This document shows positions 8,974 through 19,535 of a stretch of DNA of 64,000 nucleotides, one piece after another (position 1 is the first letter of the stretch; each line of letters begins with the position of its first letter). Below the pieces are notes generated by a model. The model was not told where the DNA came from. It worked only from the letters and a program-made list of their open reading frames with translations, and did not search any database. The DNA lies in assembly GCF_039645995.1 (NCBI RefSeq), contig NZ_CP147920.1, positions 2,170,001-2,234,000 on the forward strand, written 5' to 3'. Source of the stretch: Sulfurimonas sp. HSL3-1. GTDB taxonomy: Bacteria > Campylobacterota > Campylobacteria > Campylobacterales > Sulfurimonadaceae. Both the position numbers and the translations under genes were made by a program.

Positions 8974-10224
8974 CTAGATAATAAACGCCACACCTACGGT
9001 CGACATCCCGAGCAGCAGCAGCCACAACGCGGCAATCCGGCCGGCGGCAAAGCCCCCGAACCAGACGGCATAGATCGCCTTGAGCAGATTGTTACTGCCT
9101 GCGGCGATCATCACCGATGAGACGATCACCGGCGTTTTCAGCGCCTCATGGCCTGTCAGCAGCGACAGGACAAAAGGATCGATGTCGGTAAAGCCGACGG
9201 CAAAGGAGAGCAGCTGCAGCCCACCCGTGCCGAAATGGGCCGTGACGAGCTGCGTTGCCGCCATCATCACGACAAACAAGACGGCAAAAAGGAACGCGGT
9301 CCCCAGTTCCAGCGGGTTTCTATCCACACTCTCTTCCACCTTTACCGTCTCCCCGCTTTGCCGCAGGGCATACGGTGCGGCAATCGCAAAGGCCGCCAGG
9401 GCGAAGAGCATGAAAGGGAGCAGGAGGGCCCGCGCCACCTCCGGGGTGAAAATCAGGGCGATCACGATAAGGCGCAGGTACATCATGGCCGAGGCGGCGA
9501 CGATGGCCCCCGTCATCAGACGTCTGTTCCCGATCTCGGCGGCCTTGCGCGAGAGCACGACCGTCGTCGCCGTACTGGAGTAAAGCCCGCCGATCAGCCC
9601 GGCGATCAGGTACCCCCGCTGGCGGAAGATGTATTTTTGGGCCAGGTAGCCGCCGTAGGAGATCGACGAAACGATCACGACCGCGCTCCAGAGCTCGAAA
9701 GGCGACAGGGGCAGAAACGTCCCGATGCGCTGATGCGGCAACAGCGGCAAAATGACGGCCGAGAGCAGTACCATTTTGCCGACGGTCTCCAGCTCAGTGG
9801 CATTGAGGCTTTTAGACAACGCCTGCAGGCGCGGTTTGGCGTTGAGCAGAAAGATCATCAGGACGAAAACCAGTGAAGGCAGCCAGATGGCAAAACGTTC
9901 CGACAGCGGCCCGAAGGTATAGACGAGCAGCGCCGCAAGATAGAAAAGAATAGAGGGACGCCCCTTGGAGAGCTGCTGGACGTAAAAAAGTGCAAACAGC
10001 AGGGTAACTCCCGCCATCGCAACAAGGTAGGGGGCTATACCGAGCAACCAGCACAGATAACCGAGAATACCGAGAAACGTATACGTCCGCGCCGAGCCGA
10101 ACGTATGCTCCTGGTCCGTGGGATGGAACCGCAGCCGGTAGGTCTTGATCTCCAGGCCGATCAGGAAACTGAACATCGCCGTGAGGGCAAAATCCGCCAG
10201 CCGGCTGTCAAAATACTCTTCCAT
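8974..10224 (-). CDS. MgtC/DUF4010 family membrane protein
   Basis: 416 residues from the ATG at 10224, which has a GAGGAG ribosome site; a TTG five codons upstream lies inside that site and is rejected. About 12 hydrophobic helices. The N-terminal third resembles MgtC/SapB (FLIGLEIKTYR, then the GSARTYTFLGILGY motif); the rest is DUF4010, with GLIGGLYSSTATTVVLSRKA and a second similar half near the C-terminus (SVMIAAGSNNLLKAIYA). Function of the family is not known; MgtC relatives affect Mg homeostasis and membrane ATPases. It lies 62 bp after the P-type ATPase gene, same strand. Confidence 0.8.
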   Translation of the reverse strand: MEEYFDSRLADFALTAMFSFLIGLEIKTYRLRFHPTDQEHTFGSARTYTFLGILGYLCWLLGIAPYLVAMAGVTLLFALFYVQQLSKGRPSILFYLAALLVYTFGPLSERFAIWLPSLVFVLMIFLLNAKPRLQALSKSLNATELETVGKMVLLSAVILPLLPHQRIGTFLPLSPFELWSAVVIVSSISYGGYLAQKYIFRQRGYLIAGLIGGLYSSTATTVVLSRKAAEIGNRRLMTGAIVAASAMMYLRLIVIALIFTPEVARALLLPFMLFALAAFAIAAPYALRQSGETVKVEESVDRNPLELGTAFLFAVLFVVMMAATQLVTAHFGTGGLQLLSFAVGFTDIDPFVLSLLTGHEALKTPVIVSSVMIAAGSNNLLKAIYAVWFGGFAAGRIAALWLLLLGMSTVGVAFII

Positions 10225-10286
10225 CTCTCGACTCCTCAAAAAGGCATCACCCCGCCTCAGCGTCCGGTGGTCCGTCTGTTTGCCCC

Positions 10287-12863
10287 TCAGATCACCGCGA
10301 TGCCGAACCGTTTACGATAATAGCGCAAAACCGCCATTTTTACGACATCGTTGAAGATGAACCAGATGAAAGCGTATGCCCCGACAGCCGCGGCGGCACC
10401 CCAACCGATCGGTACCATCACGCCGAATCCGTAGACGCCGACGACGATCCCGGCGGCGGCGCTGAGCAGCGATGCCGACAGCAGCGGTGCCGAGGGGAAG
10501 GGACGGCGGAAAAACCACTCATCGATGCGCGTATTGAATATCGTGCCGTGCCCGGCGATGATGAGCTTGACGAAAAAGAGCGACTGTACGAAGTCAAGCG
10601 GCAGATGCATCAGCGACATCGTGATCCAGAAAAGGGTAAACGAGGAGAGCACTCCGGCAATCCCCAACCAGGTCGCCAGAACGAATACCTCGCGCATATC
10701 CCACCGTACCGGTTTCTGCCTTACTTTCGTATTGTCGTAGGCGATGGTCATGATCGGGATGTCGTTGAGCAGCGCCAGGATAATAATCATCAGCGCCGTC
10801 ACCGGGTAGAAGTCGTAGAGCACGATGGCCAGCGTCATAAAGATGATGACGCGGATCGTCTCGGCGATGCGGAAGATCGTATAGCTCTTCATCCGTTCGA
10901 AGATCTGCCGCGCCTCCTTGATGGCGTCGACGATCACGTGCAGGCCAGGCGCCGTCAGCACGATATCGGCCGCGGCGCGCGCCGCATCCGTCGCCCCGTC
11001 GACCGCGATGCCGCAGTCTGCCTTTTTCAAAGCCGGAGCGTCGTTGACCCCGTCGCCGGTCATCCCCACGATATGGTCCGCCTTCTGCAGCTCATCGACG
11101 ATGAAATATTTATCTTCCGGGTAGACCTGGGCAAACCCGTGCGCCGCCTCGATCAGGGCGATGATCTCCGATTCGTGTTTCTTCACCGCCCCCTTCGGTA
11201 TCGGCATGTTGTAAAGCTCACGCTGCACCTTCTGCAGGATTTCCCGTACTTTCGTATCCACTTCGGCCGCAGCGGCATGCGGCATCACCGCCTCGGTGAT
11301 GGCCGAGGTCAATACCTTCGAGAGGTAGAGATACTCTTCGATCGATTCGCCCTTCAACGCCCGGACATCCTCGATCTGTTCCCCGATGGTAAGCAGCCGG
11401 GCGATATAGGTCGCAACGGCGATATTGTCCCCCGTCACCATCTTGACATCGATCCCGTTCGCCTCCGCCTCCGTGACGGCCAGTTTGGAGTCGCTTCTCG
11501 GCGGATCGAAAAAGGGGAGAAGCCCCACGAAATGGTAGACATCCTCTTCGCATTTGCGGAAAGCGACCCCCAGGGTGCGGAACCCCTTTTCCGCGAACAG
11601 CCGTACCCCCTCGTAGGCATGCTCACGGTCGAACTCATGCGCATCGCTCTGTTCGATAATGATCTGCGGTGCCCCCTTGGTGACGATCAGCTCGCACTCC
11701 CCACCGTCGTAGATCCCCTCGGTACGTTTATGGACGGGATCGAACGGCAGAAATTTCTTGAGCTGCCACGGCGTCAGCCGCTCCCGCAGCCCCCGGGTGT
11801 CAATCATGTCGAAAATAGGACGTTCGATGGGATCGCCGTTCTCCTCCCTGCTTGCGAGGGCGGCGTAGACGTACAGCGCCTCTTCGTCGAAACCGTCGGC
11901 GATGTAGGGGTCAGCCAGGCTCATGCGGTTCTGCGTCAGCGTCCCCGTCTTGTCCGAACAGAGCACATCCATGCCGGCAAGCTCCTCGATCGCGGCCAGC
12001 CGACTTACGATGGCCTCTTTCAGCGCCAGGACATGCGCCCCTATAGCCATTGTCACGGTGAGGACCGCGGGCATGGCCACGGGGATGGCCGAAATCGTCA
12101 GCACCAGCGAAAAGATCAGCAGTTCGACCGTCGGTTCGTTATTCTGCACTCCGTGGTAGACGATGACGGCGATCATCGCCAGTGTCAGCAGAATGAGGAA
12201 GTTCCCGACGCGCACGACCATTTTCTGAAAGTGGCTCCGCCCTTCGCGTTCCGCCTTGGCGACGAGCCCGACCGTTTTTCCGAAATAGGTGTGCGATCCG
12301 GTGCCCGTGACGTGGGCGATCAGCTCCCCCTGGCGGATGATCGCGTTGGCGTAGAGGTCGTCACCGACCTCTTTTTCAACGGGGAGGGACTCCCCCGTCA
12401 ATGCGGACTGGTCGACCTGGATATAGTCGCTTCCGCTGAGCAGTTTGGCGTCTGCAGGGATGATATCGCCGATTTTGATCTTGATGATGTCGTCGGGGAC
12501 AAGCGCTGAAGCATCGATCGTTTTCCATGCGGCATCCCGCAGGACCAGTGCTTTTCTGGCCAGCTTCTTCTTGAGCACCTCGATCGCATTGAGTGCTTTC
12601 GACTCCTGGTAGAAGTCGACCGCCGCGTTGACGATCAGCATGACCATGATGATGGTGAACTCTTCCCATCGCCGCACGCTCAGCGCCAAAACGGCGGCGG
12701 TCTCGATCATCCAGGGGATTGGACCCCAAAAGCGTTTGAAAAGACGCGCCGCCCAGGAAGCCTGCTTCTCCTCGATCGTATTGGGTCCGAACTGCGCAAG
12801 ACGGGTTTCGGCCTCTTCGCTGCTCAGGCCGCGCTGTAGTGAGTCGGGCGTCTCCGTATCCAT
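10287..12863 (-). CDS. Plasma-membrane proton-pumping P-type ATPase (P3A)
   Basis: 858 residues. Actuator domain with DQSALTGESLPVEK (TGES loop), transport segment ISAIPVAMPAV, phosphorylation motif DKTGTLTQN with the acceptor Asp at residue 304, MVTGDN, and hinge GMTGDGVNDAPALKKADCGIAV. Lack of soft-metal motifs (CPC) and similarity to fungal/plant Pma1-type pumps point to H+ extrusion driven by ATP across the cytoplasmic membrane. An AAGGAG ribosome site precedes the ATG. It is next to, but separate from, the nuo operon (a terminator lies between), and may be co-transcribed with the DUF4010 and DedA genes downstream. Confidence 0.88.
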   Translation of the reverse strand: MDTETPDSLQRGLSSEEAETRLAQFGPNTIEEKQASWAARLFKRFWGPIPWMIETAAVLALSVRRWEEFTIIMVMLIVNAAVDFYQESKALNAIEVLKKKLARKALVLRDAAWKTIDASALVPDDIIKIKIGDIIPADAKLLSGSDYIQVDQSALTGESLPVEKEVGDDLYANAIIRQGELIAHVTGTGSHTYFGKTVGLVAKAEREGRSHFQKMVVRVGNFLILLTLAMIAVIVYHGVQNNEPTVELLIFSLVLTISAIPVAMPAVLTVTMAIGAHVLALKEAIVSRLAAIEELAGMDVLCSDKTGTLTQNRMSLADPYIADGFDEEALYVYAALASREENGDPIERPIFDMIDTRGLRERLTPWQLKKFLPFDPVHKRTEGIYDGGECELIVTKGAPQIIIEQSDAHEFDREHAYEGVRLFAEKGFRTLGVAFRKCEEDVYHFVGLLPFFDPPRSDSKLAVTEAEANGIDVKMVTGDNIAVATYIARLLTIGEQIEDVRALKGESIEEYLYLSKVLTSAITEAVMPHAAAAEVDTKVREILQKVQRELYNMPIPKGAVKKHESEIIALIEAAHGFAQVYPEDKYFIVDELQKADHIVGMTGDGVNDAPALKKADCGIAVDGATDAARAAADIVLTAPGLHVIVDAIKEARQIFERMKSYTIFRIAETIRVIIFMTLAIVLYDFYPVTALMIIILALLNDIPIMTIAYDNTKVRQKPVRWDMREVFVLATWLGIAGVLSSFTLFWITMSLMHLPLDFVQSLFFVKLIIAGHGTIFNTRIDEWFFRRPFPSAPLLSASLLSAAAGIVVGVYGFGVMVPIGWGAAAAVGAYAFIWFIFNDVVKMAVLRYYRKRFGIAVI

Positions 12864-12932
12864 CGTAGCTCCTTTTCAGGAATTCCGGTTGCCCCAAGCA
12901 TGCCCATCGCACATTCAGAGCCTTATGGCATC

Positions 12933-12938
12933 ATTGTA
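12933..12938 (-). promoter_or_regulatory. Candidate -10 box for the P-type ATPase gene
   Basis: TACAAT on the minus strand, with an AT-rich stretch upstream, about 70 bp before the ATG. Sits between the nuo terminator and the ATPase gene. Sequence resemblance only. Confidence 0.35.
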
Positions 12939-12974
12939 GCACTTTAATAAAATCGGTAGTAAACGGAAACAGAA

Positions 12975-13018
12975 CGGCGAAGCGCCGACAAAGAAGAAAA
13001 GATGGCGGCCGCGCCGCC
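12975..13018 (-). terminator. Terminator of the nuo operon
   Basis: Directly after the nuoN stop, the minus strand carries a 6-bp all-GC stem (13013-13018 with 13004-13009, loop of three) followed by ATCTTTTCTTCTTT, a textbook rho-independent terminator. A second short hairpin (5-bp stem, 12975-12987) follows. Together they separate the nuo operon from the ATPase promoter. Confidence 0.75.
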
Positions 13019-13025
13019 CCCGGGA

Positions 13026-14534
13026 TCAGTACCCGGAGTTGTAGACGAGGGTCGCGATAAATTCGATGAGCGGGTTGACCGCGATAACGGCGAAGATCGT
13101 CGCAAAAGCGGCGATCCCGATGATCGTCTTGAGCGAGAGCGAGGCGTTCATCATGTAGTATTCGTGTACGCCGTGGATGACCGGCTCTTTCATGAACATA
13201 TAGATGATCAGTTTCAGGTAGTAGTACCCGGCAATGGCGGAGTTAAGCGCCATGATAAGCGCCAGGACCGTATAGCCGCCGGTGACCGCGGAGCTGATCA
13301 TATAGAGTTTACCCCAGAAGAGGCCGAACGGCGGGATACCCGCCAGCGAAAGCATGAACAGACCCATCAGGACCGCTGCGAACGGCATGATCTTGACCAT
13401 GCCGGCGAACTTCTCGTACGGATGATCCGAACTCTGACCCGGCAGCAGATGCTTCTGGCGGTTGACCCACAGCATCGTAAAGGCACCGAGGTTCGTGAAG
13501 CTGAAGAGCACCCAGTAGAGGAAGAGCGCCGTATTCGCCTGTGTCGTACCGATCAGGATCGCCGCGAGGACGAAACCGGCATGGGAGATGGAGCTGTACG
13601 CGAGCATCCGTTTGACGTCGGTCTGCACCAGCGCCCAGATGTTCGCCGCGGTCATCGTCACGACGACGCCGCCGTAGAGGATCACCTGCAGCCAGACGAC
13701 TTCGCTGTGGACCATGAACTCGAACAGACGCATGACGACGACGAAGCCCGCGATCTTCGGCACGATGGACATGTAGCCCGCCAGCGCCGCGCTGGAACCC
13801 TCATAAACGTCCGGTGTCCACGTATGGAACGGAACCAGGGAGACCTTGAAGCCCAGCGCTGCGAGCATGAAAACACTGCCGATACTGGCATAACCGATAT
13901 TGGCAAAGCTGTCCGCCGCCATCACTTCGGCGATCGTATGGATCTCGACCGAACCGCTGATCGCGTAGAAGATCATCGCACCGAAGGCGTAGAAGCCGGC
14001 GGCGAGCGCACCCATTGTAAAGTACTTGACCGCCGCCTCGAAGGACTTGGAGCGGTTATGCAGGGCGATAAGCGTATAGAGCGCCAGAGACGCCGTCTCG
14101 AGACCTACGAAGACGAGGATCAGGTTGTCCGTCGCGACCATGAACTGGAAGCCCGCGATCATGAACAGGAACAGCGAGAAGTACTCCGGGTAGTTGTACT
14201 CGTGGAAACGCTTCGACGTCAGGGCCAGCGGGATGAAGAGCATCGACGCGCCGACGATGATGAGCTGCGACAGGATGGAGATCCCGTCCATCAGCATGAC
14301 ATTGAAGAACCCGAGCATCGTGCCGTTTTCCGTGAAGATACCGGCGAAATCGACAAGCGAGCCGAAATCGAGCAGCAGGAACAGCAGGGAGACCATGACG
14401 TAGAAGGACTTGTGCAGCCCGCTCTTCGCCAGATCGACGACCAGGATCGCGAGTGCGCCCGTGATCGCGATGAGCATCGGGGCGAGGGTGGCGAGGTTCA
14501 GCTCACCGAAAGATACATTGACAGCTTCCAACAT
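13026..14534 (-). CDS. nuoN: NADH-quinone oxidoreductase subunit N
   Basis: 502 residues, 14 predicted membrane helices. Antiporter-like proton channel of complex I. The quiet core carries the glutamate helix [14 protein letters not shown] and the lysine of [12 protein letters not shown] in the TM5-TM7 region; [14 protein letters not shown] is the conserved discontinuous helix. Last gene of the nuo operon, overlapping nuoM by 1 bp and followed by a strong terminator. Confidence 0.96.
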   Translation of the reverse strand: MLEAVNVSFGELNLATLAPMLIAITGALAILVVDLAKSGLHKSFYVMVSLLFLLLDFGSLVDFAGIFTENGTMLGFFNVMLMDGISILSQLIIVGASMLFIPLALTSKRFHEYNYPEYFSLFLFMIAGFQFMVATDNLILVFVGLETASLALYTLIALHNRSKSFEAAVKYFTMGALAAGFYAFGAMIFYAISGSVEIHTIAEVMAADSFANIGYASIGSVFMLAALGFKVSLVPFHTWTPDVYEGSSAALAGYMSIVPKIAGFVVVMRLFEFMVHSEVVWLQVILYGGVVVTMTAANIWALVQTDVKRMLAYSSISHAGFVLAAILIGTTQANTALFLYWVLFSFTNLGAFTMLWVNRQKHLLPGQSSDHPYEKFAGMVKIMPFAAVLMGLFMLSLAGIPPFGLFWGKLYMISSAVTGGYTVLALIMALNSAIAGYYYLKLIIYMFMKEPVIHGVHEYYMMNASLSLKTIIGIAAFATIFAVIAVNPLIEFIATLVYNSGY

Positions 14535-16108
14535 TATTCTGCCTCCCTTTCAACGTCCACTTCGACTTCCGTCACGGAAGCCATAGCGATTTTTGTTTCG
14601 GCCGGGTTCGGGATCGCCGCTTTTGCCTCCGGCGTAATCGCCTTCTCGTGCATCAGCTGAACGATGGATTCGACCGAGTTATTGATCGGCGTCAGGACCG
14701 GTTTCGGGTAGACACCGAGCCAGACCGCGATAATGGCCAGCGGAATCAGGGCGACCAGCTCTTTCTTGTTGACGTCTTTGAGGTTCTTGTTCTCCTCTTT
14801 GGTGACGTCGCCGAAGAACGCCTTCTTATAGGCGGAGAGCATGTAGATCGCACCGACGATGATCGCCGTACCGGCAAGCAGCGTCATCATATGCGACTGG
14901 GAGTAGAAGCCCAGCAGGCTCAGGAATTCGCCGACGAAGTTGATCGTGAGCGGCAGGCCGACGGAGGCCATCATCATGATCCCGAAGATCGTCGCGTAGC
15001 GCGGCATCACCTGTGCCAGGCCGCCGAACTCGCTCATCAGCTTCGTATGGCGGCGGTCGTAGATGACGCCGACCAGGAGGAAGAGCGCGCCGGAGACGAC
15101 CCCGTGCCCGATCATCAGGAAGACCGAACCGCTGATCCCCTCCACGTTCATCGCGAAGGTACCGAGGATGATGACACCCATGTGGGAGATGGAGCTATAC
15201 GCAACGACCTGCTTGATGTCTTCTTGCGCATAGGCGACCATCGCCGTGTAGATGATCATGATGATCGCGATGACCGCGACCGGGACCATAAAGAAGACCG
15301 AAGCGTCCGGGAACATCGGCAGGGAGAAACGCACAAACGCGTAGGTCCCCATTTTCAGCAGGATCGCCGCCAGGATAACCGAACCGATCGTCGGCGCCTG
15401 CCCGTGGGCATACGGCAGCCAGGTGTGGAACGGGAACATCGGGACTTTGATCGCGAATCCGATGAAGAAGGCTACGAAGAGCCAGAGCTGCAGGTTCTCC
15501 GGCAGGACCAGGCGGTACCACTCGAGGATCGAGAAGCTCCACTGGCCTGTTGCCTGGAAGTAGAAGTACGCCATGAAGAGCATACCGACGAGCATGACCA
15601 GCGATCCCGTAAAGGTATACAGGAAGAACTTGATCGACGCGTAGATGCGCAGCGGCCCGCCCCAGGCACCGATGATATAGAGCATCGGCACAAGGGAGAG
15701 TTCCCAGAAGACGTAGAAAACGACTGCATCAAGCGCCGCAAAAACACCGACCATCGTCATCTGCAGGAACAGCAAGGTGATGATCATGTCCTTGACACGG
15801 CGGGTCTCCGTCAGCGACGCAATACCGATCAGGGTAAAGAACGCCGCCAGGATGATGATGAACAGTGAGATCCCGTCAACCCCCAGGAGGTAGTTGATGC
15901 CGAAGGCGGGGACGAGGGCGAACTGTTCCATGAACTGCATGCCGCTGACGGCAGGGTCATAGACGTACCACATGACCAGGGAGAGCACGAACTCGATGGC
16001 GCTGACCGTGATCCCGTAGGCGCGGATGCTCTCTTTGGACACGATAAAGCCCAGCATACCGGCCAGTGCCGGGAAGAAAATCAGAATCGAAAGAATATGA
16101 TCAAACAT
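14534..16108 (-). CDS. nuoM: NADH-quinone oxidoreductase subunit M
   Basis: 524 residues, multi-spanning antiporter-like subunit. Conserved elements: [10 protein letters not shown] near the N-terminus, [17 protein letters not shown] with the essential TM5 Glu, [18 protein letters not shown], and [15 protein letters not shown]. The C-terminal tail (about the last 30 residues, EAEREVEVD-like) is acidic and extends past the usual end. Moves protons across the cytoplasmic membrane when coupled to quinone reduction. Three bases separate it from nuoL. Confidence 0.96.
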   Translation of the reverse strand: MFDHILSILIFFPALAGMLGFIVSKESIRAYGITVSAIEFVLSLVMWYVYDPAVSGMQFMEQFALVPAFGINYLLGVDGISLFIIILAAFFTLIGIASLTETRRVKDMIITLLFLQMTMVGVFAALDAVVFYVFWELSLVPMLYIIGAWGGPLRIYASIKFFLYTFTGSLVMLVGMLFMAYFYFQATGQWSFSILEWYRLVLPENLQLWLFVAFFIGFAIKVPMFPFHTWLPYAHGQAPTIGSVILAAILLKMGTYAFVRFSLPMFPDASVFFMVPVAVIAIIMIIYTAMVAYAQEDIKQVVAYSSISHMGVIILGTFAMNVEGISGSVFLMIGHGVVSGALFLLVGVIYDRRHTKLMSEFGGLAQVMPRYATIFGIMMMASVGLPLTINFVGEFLSLLGFYSQSHMMTLLAGTAIIVGAIYMLSAYKKAFFGDVTKEENKNLKDVNKKELVALIPLAIIAVWLGVYPKPVLTPINNSVESIVQLMHEKAITPEAKAAIPNPAETKIAMASVTEVEVDVEREAE

Positions 16109-16111
16109 CGG

Positions 16112-18016
16112 TTAAGCTCCTAAACCTGGGAATACCATCTGCATCAGCGCAAAGATGTCATAACGCTTGATGTAGAGGACTGCAAGCACCAGGAGGCCAA
16201 CGGTACCGATGACCATCCAGCGCAGCATGGATGAGAGGTTCCCGTTTTGCATCGTGTGCGTCCCCTCACCTGTTTTGTAGATCGTTGTCGCAATCAGGTC
16301 GACGGTCGCGTCGACGACTTTGAGATCGATCTGTTTCCAGAAGAGCTTGGAGAGTTCCGCATACGGCTTGGAGAAGAACTCATCGTAAAACTTCGGAATG
16401 TAGTACTGGTTGAACAGCATCTTATACACCGCCGTCTGTTGCAGTTTCGGGTTGAGCAGACCCTTGCGGTAAAGCAGGATCGCGACGACGATACCGCCAA
16501 TGGCCATCAGCGAGGTGACGGCGATCAGCATCATCTCGACGTGGTGCGTATGGAACGTGAACGTCGGCAGCAGCTCGGTGACAAAGTGGACGAACTGGTG
16601 CTCGAACCAGCCAGCAATGACAGCCAGGACCGCCAGCGGTGCCATCGCCCAGAGCATAAACTTGTACGCTTCATGCGGATGGAAACCGTGCTCTTTGTAA
16701 CGCTCTTCGCCGGAGAAGAACGTCAGCATGATCAGACGGAAGGAGTAGAACGCCGTCAGACCCGCCGTGATCCAGAGGACCGCCCAGATGACATAGTGCT
16801 CACTGCTGAAGGCGACTTCGAGGATCTTGTCCTTGGAGAAGAAGCCCGCCAGCGGCCAGATACCGGCCAGGGCGACGGAAGCGAGGATCATCAGGATCGC
16901 CGTCCACTTCATCACTTTGTAAAGCCCGCCCATCTTGAACGGGTCGAGTTCGTCACTCATCGCGTGCATGACGTTACCCGCACCGAGGAAGAGGAGCGCT
17001 TTGAAAAAGGCGTGCGCCATCAGGTGGAACAGTGCCACCCAGTAGGCACCCAGGCCCGCCGCGACGAACATGTAGCCCAGCTGCGACAGCGTCGAGTAGG
17101 CGATGATGCGCTTGATGTCGCGGTTGACCAGCGCCATCGTAGCCGCGAACATCGCGACGAAGGCGCCGAGGCCGGCGATGAAGTAGCCGACGTCCGGGAT
17201 CAGGCTGTAGAGCGGGTTGGCACGGACGACGAGATAAACCCCCGCCGTAACCATCGTCGCCGCGTGGATGAGCGCGGAGACCGGCGTCGGGCCCTCCATC
17301 GCATCTGCGAGCCAGGTGTGCAGCGGGAACTGCGCCGATTTACCCATCGCACCGATGAAGAGGAAGATCCCCATCATCGTGACAACGGCAGTGTCGAGGT
17401 TCGGCACCGCAGCAAAGACGGCATCATACTGCAGGCTGCCTGTATGCCAGTAGAGCAGGAAAATACCGATGAGCATCCCGAGGTCGGCGATACGGTTCAT
17501 GATGAACGCTTCGTTCGCCGCCCACGTCGCGGACTCTTTGTGGTACCAGAAGCCGATCAGAGCCCATGAACAGAGACCGACGCCTTCCCAGCCGATGAAC
17601 ATCCCCGCGAAGTTGTCGCTCATGACGAGGATCATCATGGAGAAAACGAATGCCGAGAGCCATGCGAAGAAGCGGTTGAACGCTTTGTCGTGGTCCATGT
17701 AGCCGATGGCGTAGACGTGAACGACCGTCGAGACCGTCGTGACGACGATCATCATCGTCGCGCTCACCTGGTCGACGACGAAGCCGAACGGGATGTAGAG
17801 GCTTCCCGTCTCCATCCAGGTCATCAGTTCCGTATGGATCGGTTCACCGCCCTGGAGCAGGTAAACAAACAGTGTGACGCTGGAGACGAACGATGCAAAA
17901 AGCAGCGCCGAGGTGACGACCCCCGTCCAGAGCGTTTTCGGTGACGCACCGAACAGCGCCGCGAAGAGCGAGCCGACAAATGGTGCGAACAGTGCAATAT
18001 AGAGATACATTTCCAT
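16112..18016 (-). CDS. nuoL: NADH-quinone oxidoreductase subunit L
   Basis: 634 residues, standard size. Sixteen or so helices, with FIGWEGVGLCSWALIGFW (TM5 Glu), FPLHTWLADAMEGPTPVSALIHAATMV (conserved His and Lys region), and DIKRIIAYSTLSQLGYM. The C-terminal part includes the long amphipathic lateral helix and final anchor helix that bind the other antiporter subunits. Distal proton pump of complex I. Confidence 0.97.
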   Translation of the reverse strand: MEMYLYIALFAPFVGSLFAALFGASPKTLWTGVVTSALLFASFVSSVTLFVYLLQGGEPIHTELMTWMETGSLYIPFGFVVDQVSATMMIVVTTVSTVVHVYAIGYMDHDKAFNRFFAWLSAFVFSMMILVMSDNFAGMFIGWEGVGLCSWALIGFWYHKESATWAANEAFIMNRIADLGMLIGIFLLYWHTGSLQYDAVFAAVPNLDTAVVTMMGIFLFIGAMGKSAQFPLHTWLADAMEGPTPVSALIHAATMVTAGVYLVVRANPLYSLIPDVGYFIAGLGAFVAMFAATMALVNRDIKRIIAYSTLSQLGYMFVAAGLGAYWVALFHLMAHAFFKALLFLGAGNVMHAMSDELDPFKMGGLYKVMKWTAILMILASVALAGIWPLAGFFSKDKILEVAFSSEHYVIWAVLWITAGLTAFYSFRLIMLTFFSGEERYKEHGFHPHEAYKFMLWAMAPLAVLAVIAGWFEHQFVHFVTELLPTFTFHTHHVEMMLIAVTSLMAIGGIVVAILLYRKGLLNPKLQQTAVYKMLFNQYYIPKFYDEFFSKPYAELSKLFWKQIDLKVVDATVDLIATTIYKTGEGTHTMQNGNLSSMLRWMVIGTVGLLVLAVLYIKRYDIFALMQMVFPGLGA

Positions 18017-18021
18017 TCTTA

Positions 18022-18330
18022 TTACCCTCGCATCGATGTCATAGTATCAAGATCGATCGTACCGGTACGCTTGTACCAGATGATCAGCAGGCCGAGGCCG
18101 ACCGCGACTTCGGACGCCGCGATGGCGATGACGAAGAACGCGAACATCTGCCCCGTCAGGTCGCCGTAGTAGTGACCGATGGCGGCAAAAGCGACGTTGA
18201 CGGCGTTGAGCAGGATCTCCGACGCCATAAAGAGCATCAGCAGGTTCTTGCGGCGCATCACGCCGACCAGCCCGATCGCGAACAGGATCGTTGCGAGTAC
18301 CAGGTAGTGTGTCAGTCCGATTTCCATCAT
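18022..18330 (-). CDS. nuoK: NADH-quinone oxidoreductase subunit K
   Basis: 102 residues with three helices. The two conserved membrane glutamates are in LFMASEILLNAVN and AASEVAVGLGLL, part of the proton path of complex I. Overlaps nuoJ upstream by 4 bp. Confidence 0.95.
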   Translation of the reverse strand: MMEIGLTHYLVLATILFAIGLVGVMRRKNLLMLFMASEILLNAVNVAFAAIGHYYGDLTGQMFAFFVIAIAASEVAVGLGLLIIWYKRTGTIDLDTMTSMRG

Positions 18331-18902
18331 AATGTCACCTTCTGCTCAGTCTCTTCTTGGCGGATCATCGTGATCTCCTCCTCTTTCATCTTCGTCAAGC
18401 TGCGGTCCATCTTCTTGCCGGCCATAACGATACCGGCGATCATCGCGACGAGCAGCATGACGGCGGCAACCTCGAAGGGGACGAGGTACTTCGTAAAGAG
18501 GACGATACCGACTGCCTGCGGGTTCGCAACACCCTCCGGTTCCGGGAAGGCCGCACTAATGTTCTCCGCTGCGATCGGCATCGCAAAGATCGTGATAACG
18601 AGCAGCGTCGCCAGGACGCTGAGTGTCAGGACGATCACCTTGGAGGTGTTATGCTCTTTGACCGCACGCGTCGTATCGAAGAACATCATACCGAAGGCGT
18701 ACAGGGCCATGACCGCACCGGTGTAGACGATGATCTGGACGACGCCCAGGAAGTCCGCGTTCAGCAGGAAGAAGAACGCCGAGATCATGATCATCCCCGC
18801 CGCCATGGAGCTCAGTGCGTAAAGGGCCTGGCTGCTCATAACGGTGTAGGAGAACATCGCGATGGTCAGGACCGCGAAAAGGTAAAATGCAATTGTTTCC
18901 AT
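18327..18902 (-). CDS. nuoJ: NADH-quinone oxidoreductase subunit J
   Basis: 191 residues, five helices. The conserved TM3 region FLGVVQIIVYTGAVMALYAFGMM (with the pi-bulge Tyr) identifies it. The cytoplasmic tail ends in a charged stretch (MKEEEITMIRQEETEQK). Part of the membrane arm; coupled to nuoK by a 4-bp overlap. Confidence 0.95.
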   Translation of the reverse strand: METIAFYLFAVLTIAMFSYTVMSSQALYALSSMAAGMIMISAFFFLLNADFLGVVQIIVYTGAVMALYAFGMMFFDTTRAVKEHNTSKVIVLTLSVLATLLVITIFAMPIAAENISAAFPEPEGVANPQAVGIVLFTKYLVPFEVAAVMLLVAMIAGIVMAGKKMDRSLTKMKEEEITMIRQEETEQKVTL

Positions 18903-18911
18903 TCAGGCTCC

Positions 18912-19529
18912 TTAATACGCCAGCGGCGTCTTCTTGACGCGCGCATCTTCGTTCGGGGTGACGGCACCGAATCCCGGGTACTCTTTCTGCTCGCCCTTGA
19001 TCGCCATGTCAATCGGGGTCAGCATATCCTCGAACAGGATGAAGTGCTCGCGCTGCTCCGAGGTGTTCTCGTAGCGCGGCCCGTGGACGATCGCCAGTTC
19101 CGGGCAGACTTCGGCGCAGTAGCCGCAGAAGATACAGCGGCCGAGGTTGATCGTATACTCCGTCACCGCTTTGCGGCTGTTCTCGTCGATACGCGTATCC
19201 ATGCGGATACAGTCGGAGATACAGATCTTCTCGCAGAGCCCGCAGCCGATACAGCGCTCCGTACCGGATTCGAAGAGGCGCTGCATCTCGTGGACGGCGC
19301 GGTAGCGCGGCCCGATCGGCAACTTCTCTTTCGGGTACTGTACGGTATGGATGTCAAATTTGATCATCTCGCGCATAACGACCCAGAGGCCGACGAAGAG
19401 CTCACCGCTGAGCCCGCGTTTGACCACCTGTTTGAACCGGTCCCATCCTGTCTCCGGATAGTCCTCGATATCGACTTTGAAGTAGTGCTGCTGCACGTTT
19501 CTGTCAGTAAATTGTTCCAGACTCATCAC
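18912..19529 (-). CDS. nuoI: NADH-quinone oxidoreductase subunit I
   Basis: 205 residues. Two 4Fe-4S motifs: CIGCGLCEKICISDC and CIFCGYCAEVCPE, carrying clusters N6a and N6b. The first lacks the usual Pro after the fourth Cys (Ile instead). The N-terminal amphipathic helix region (TGWDRFKQVVKRGL) contacts NuoH. Relays electrons from NuoG to NuoB. Two ATG codons start the frame; either may be used. Confidence 0.95.
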   Translation of the reverse strand: MMSLEQFTDRNVQQHYFKVDIEDYPETGWDRFKQVVKRGLSGELFVGLWVVMREMIKFDIHTVQYPKEKLPIGPRYRAVHEMQRLFESGTERCIGCGLCEKICISDCIRMDTRIDENSRKAVTEYTINLGRCIFCGYCAEVCPELAIVHGPRYENTSEQREHFILFEDMLTPIDMAIKGEQKEYPGFGAVTPNEDARVKKTPLAY

Positions 19530-19535
19530 GACCCC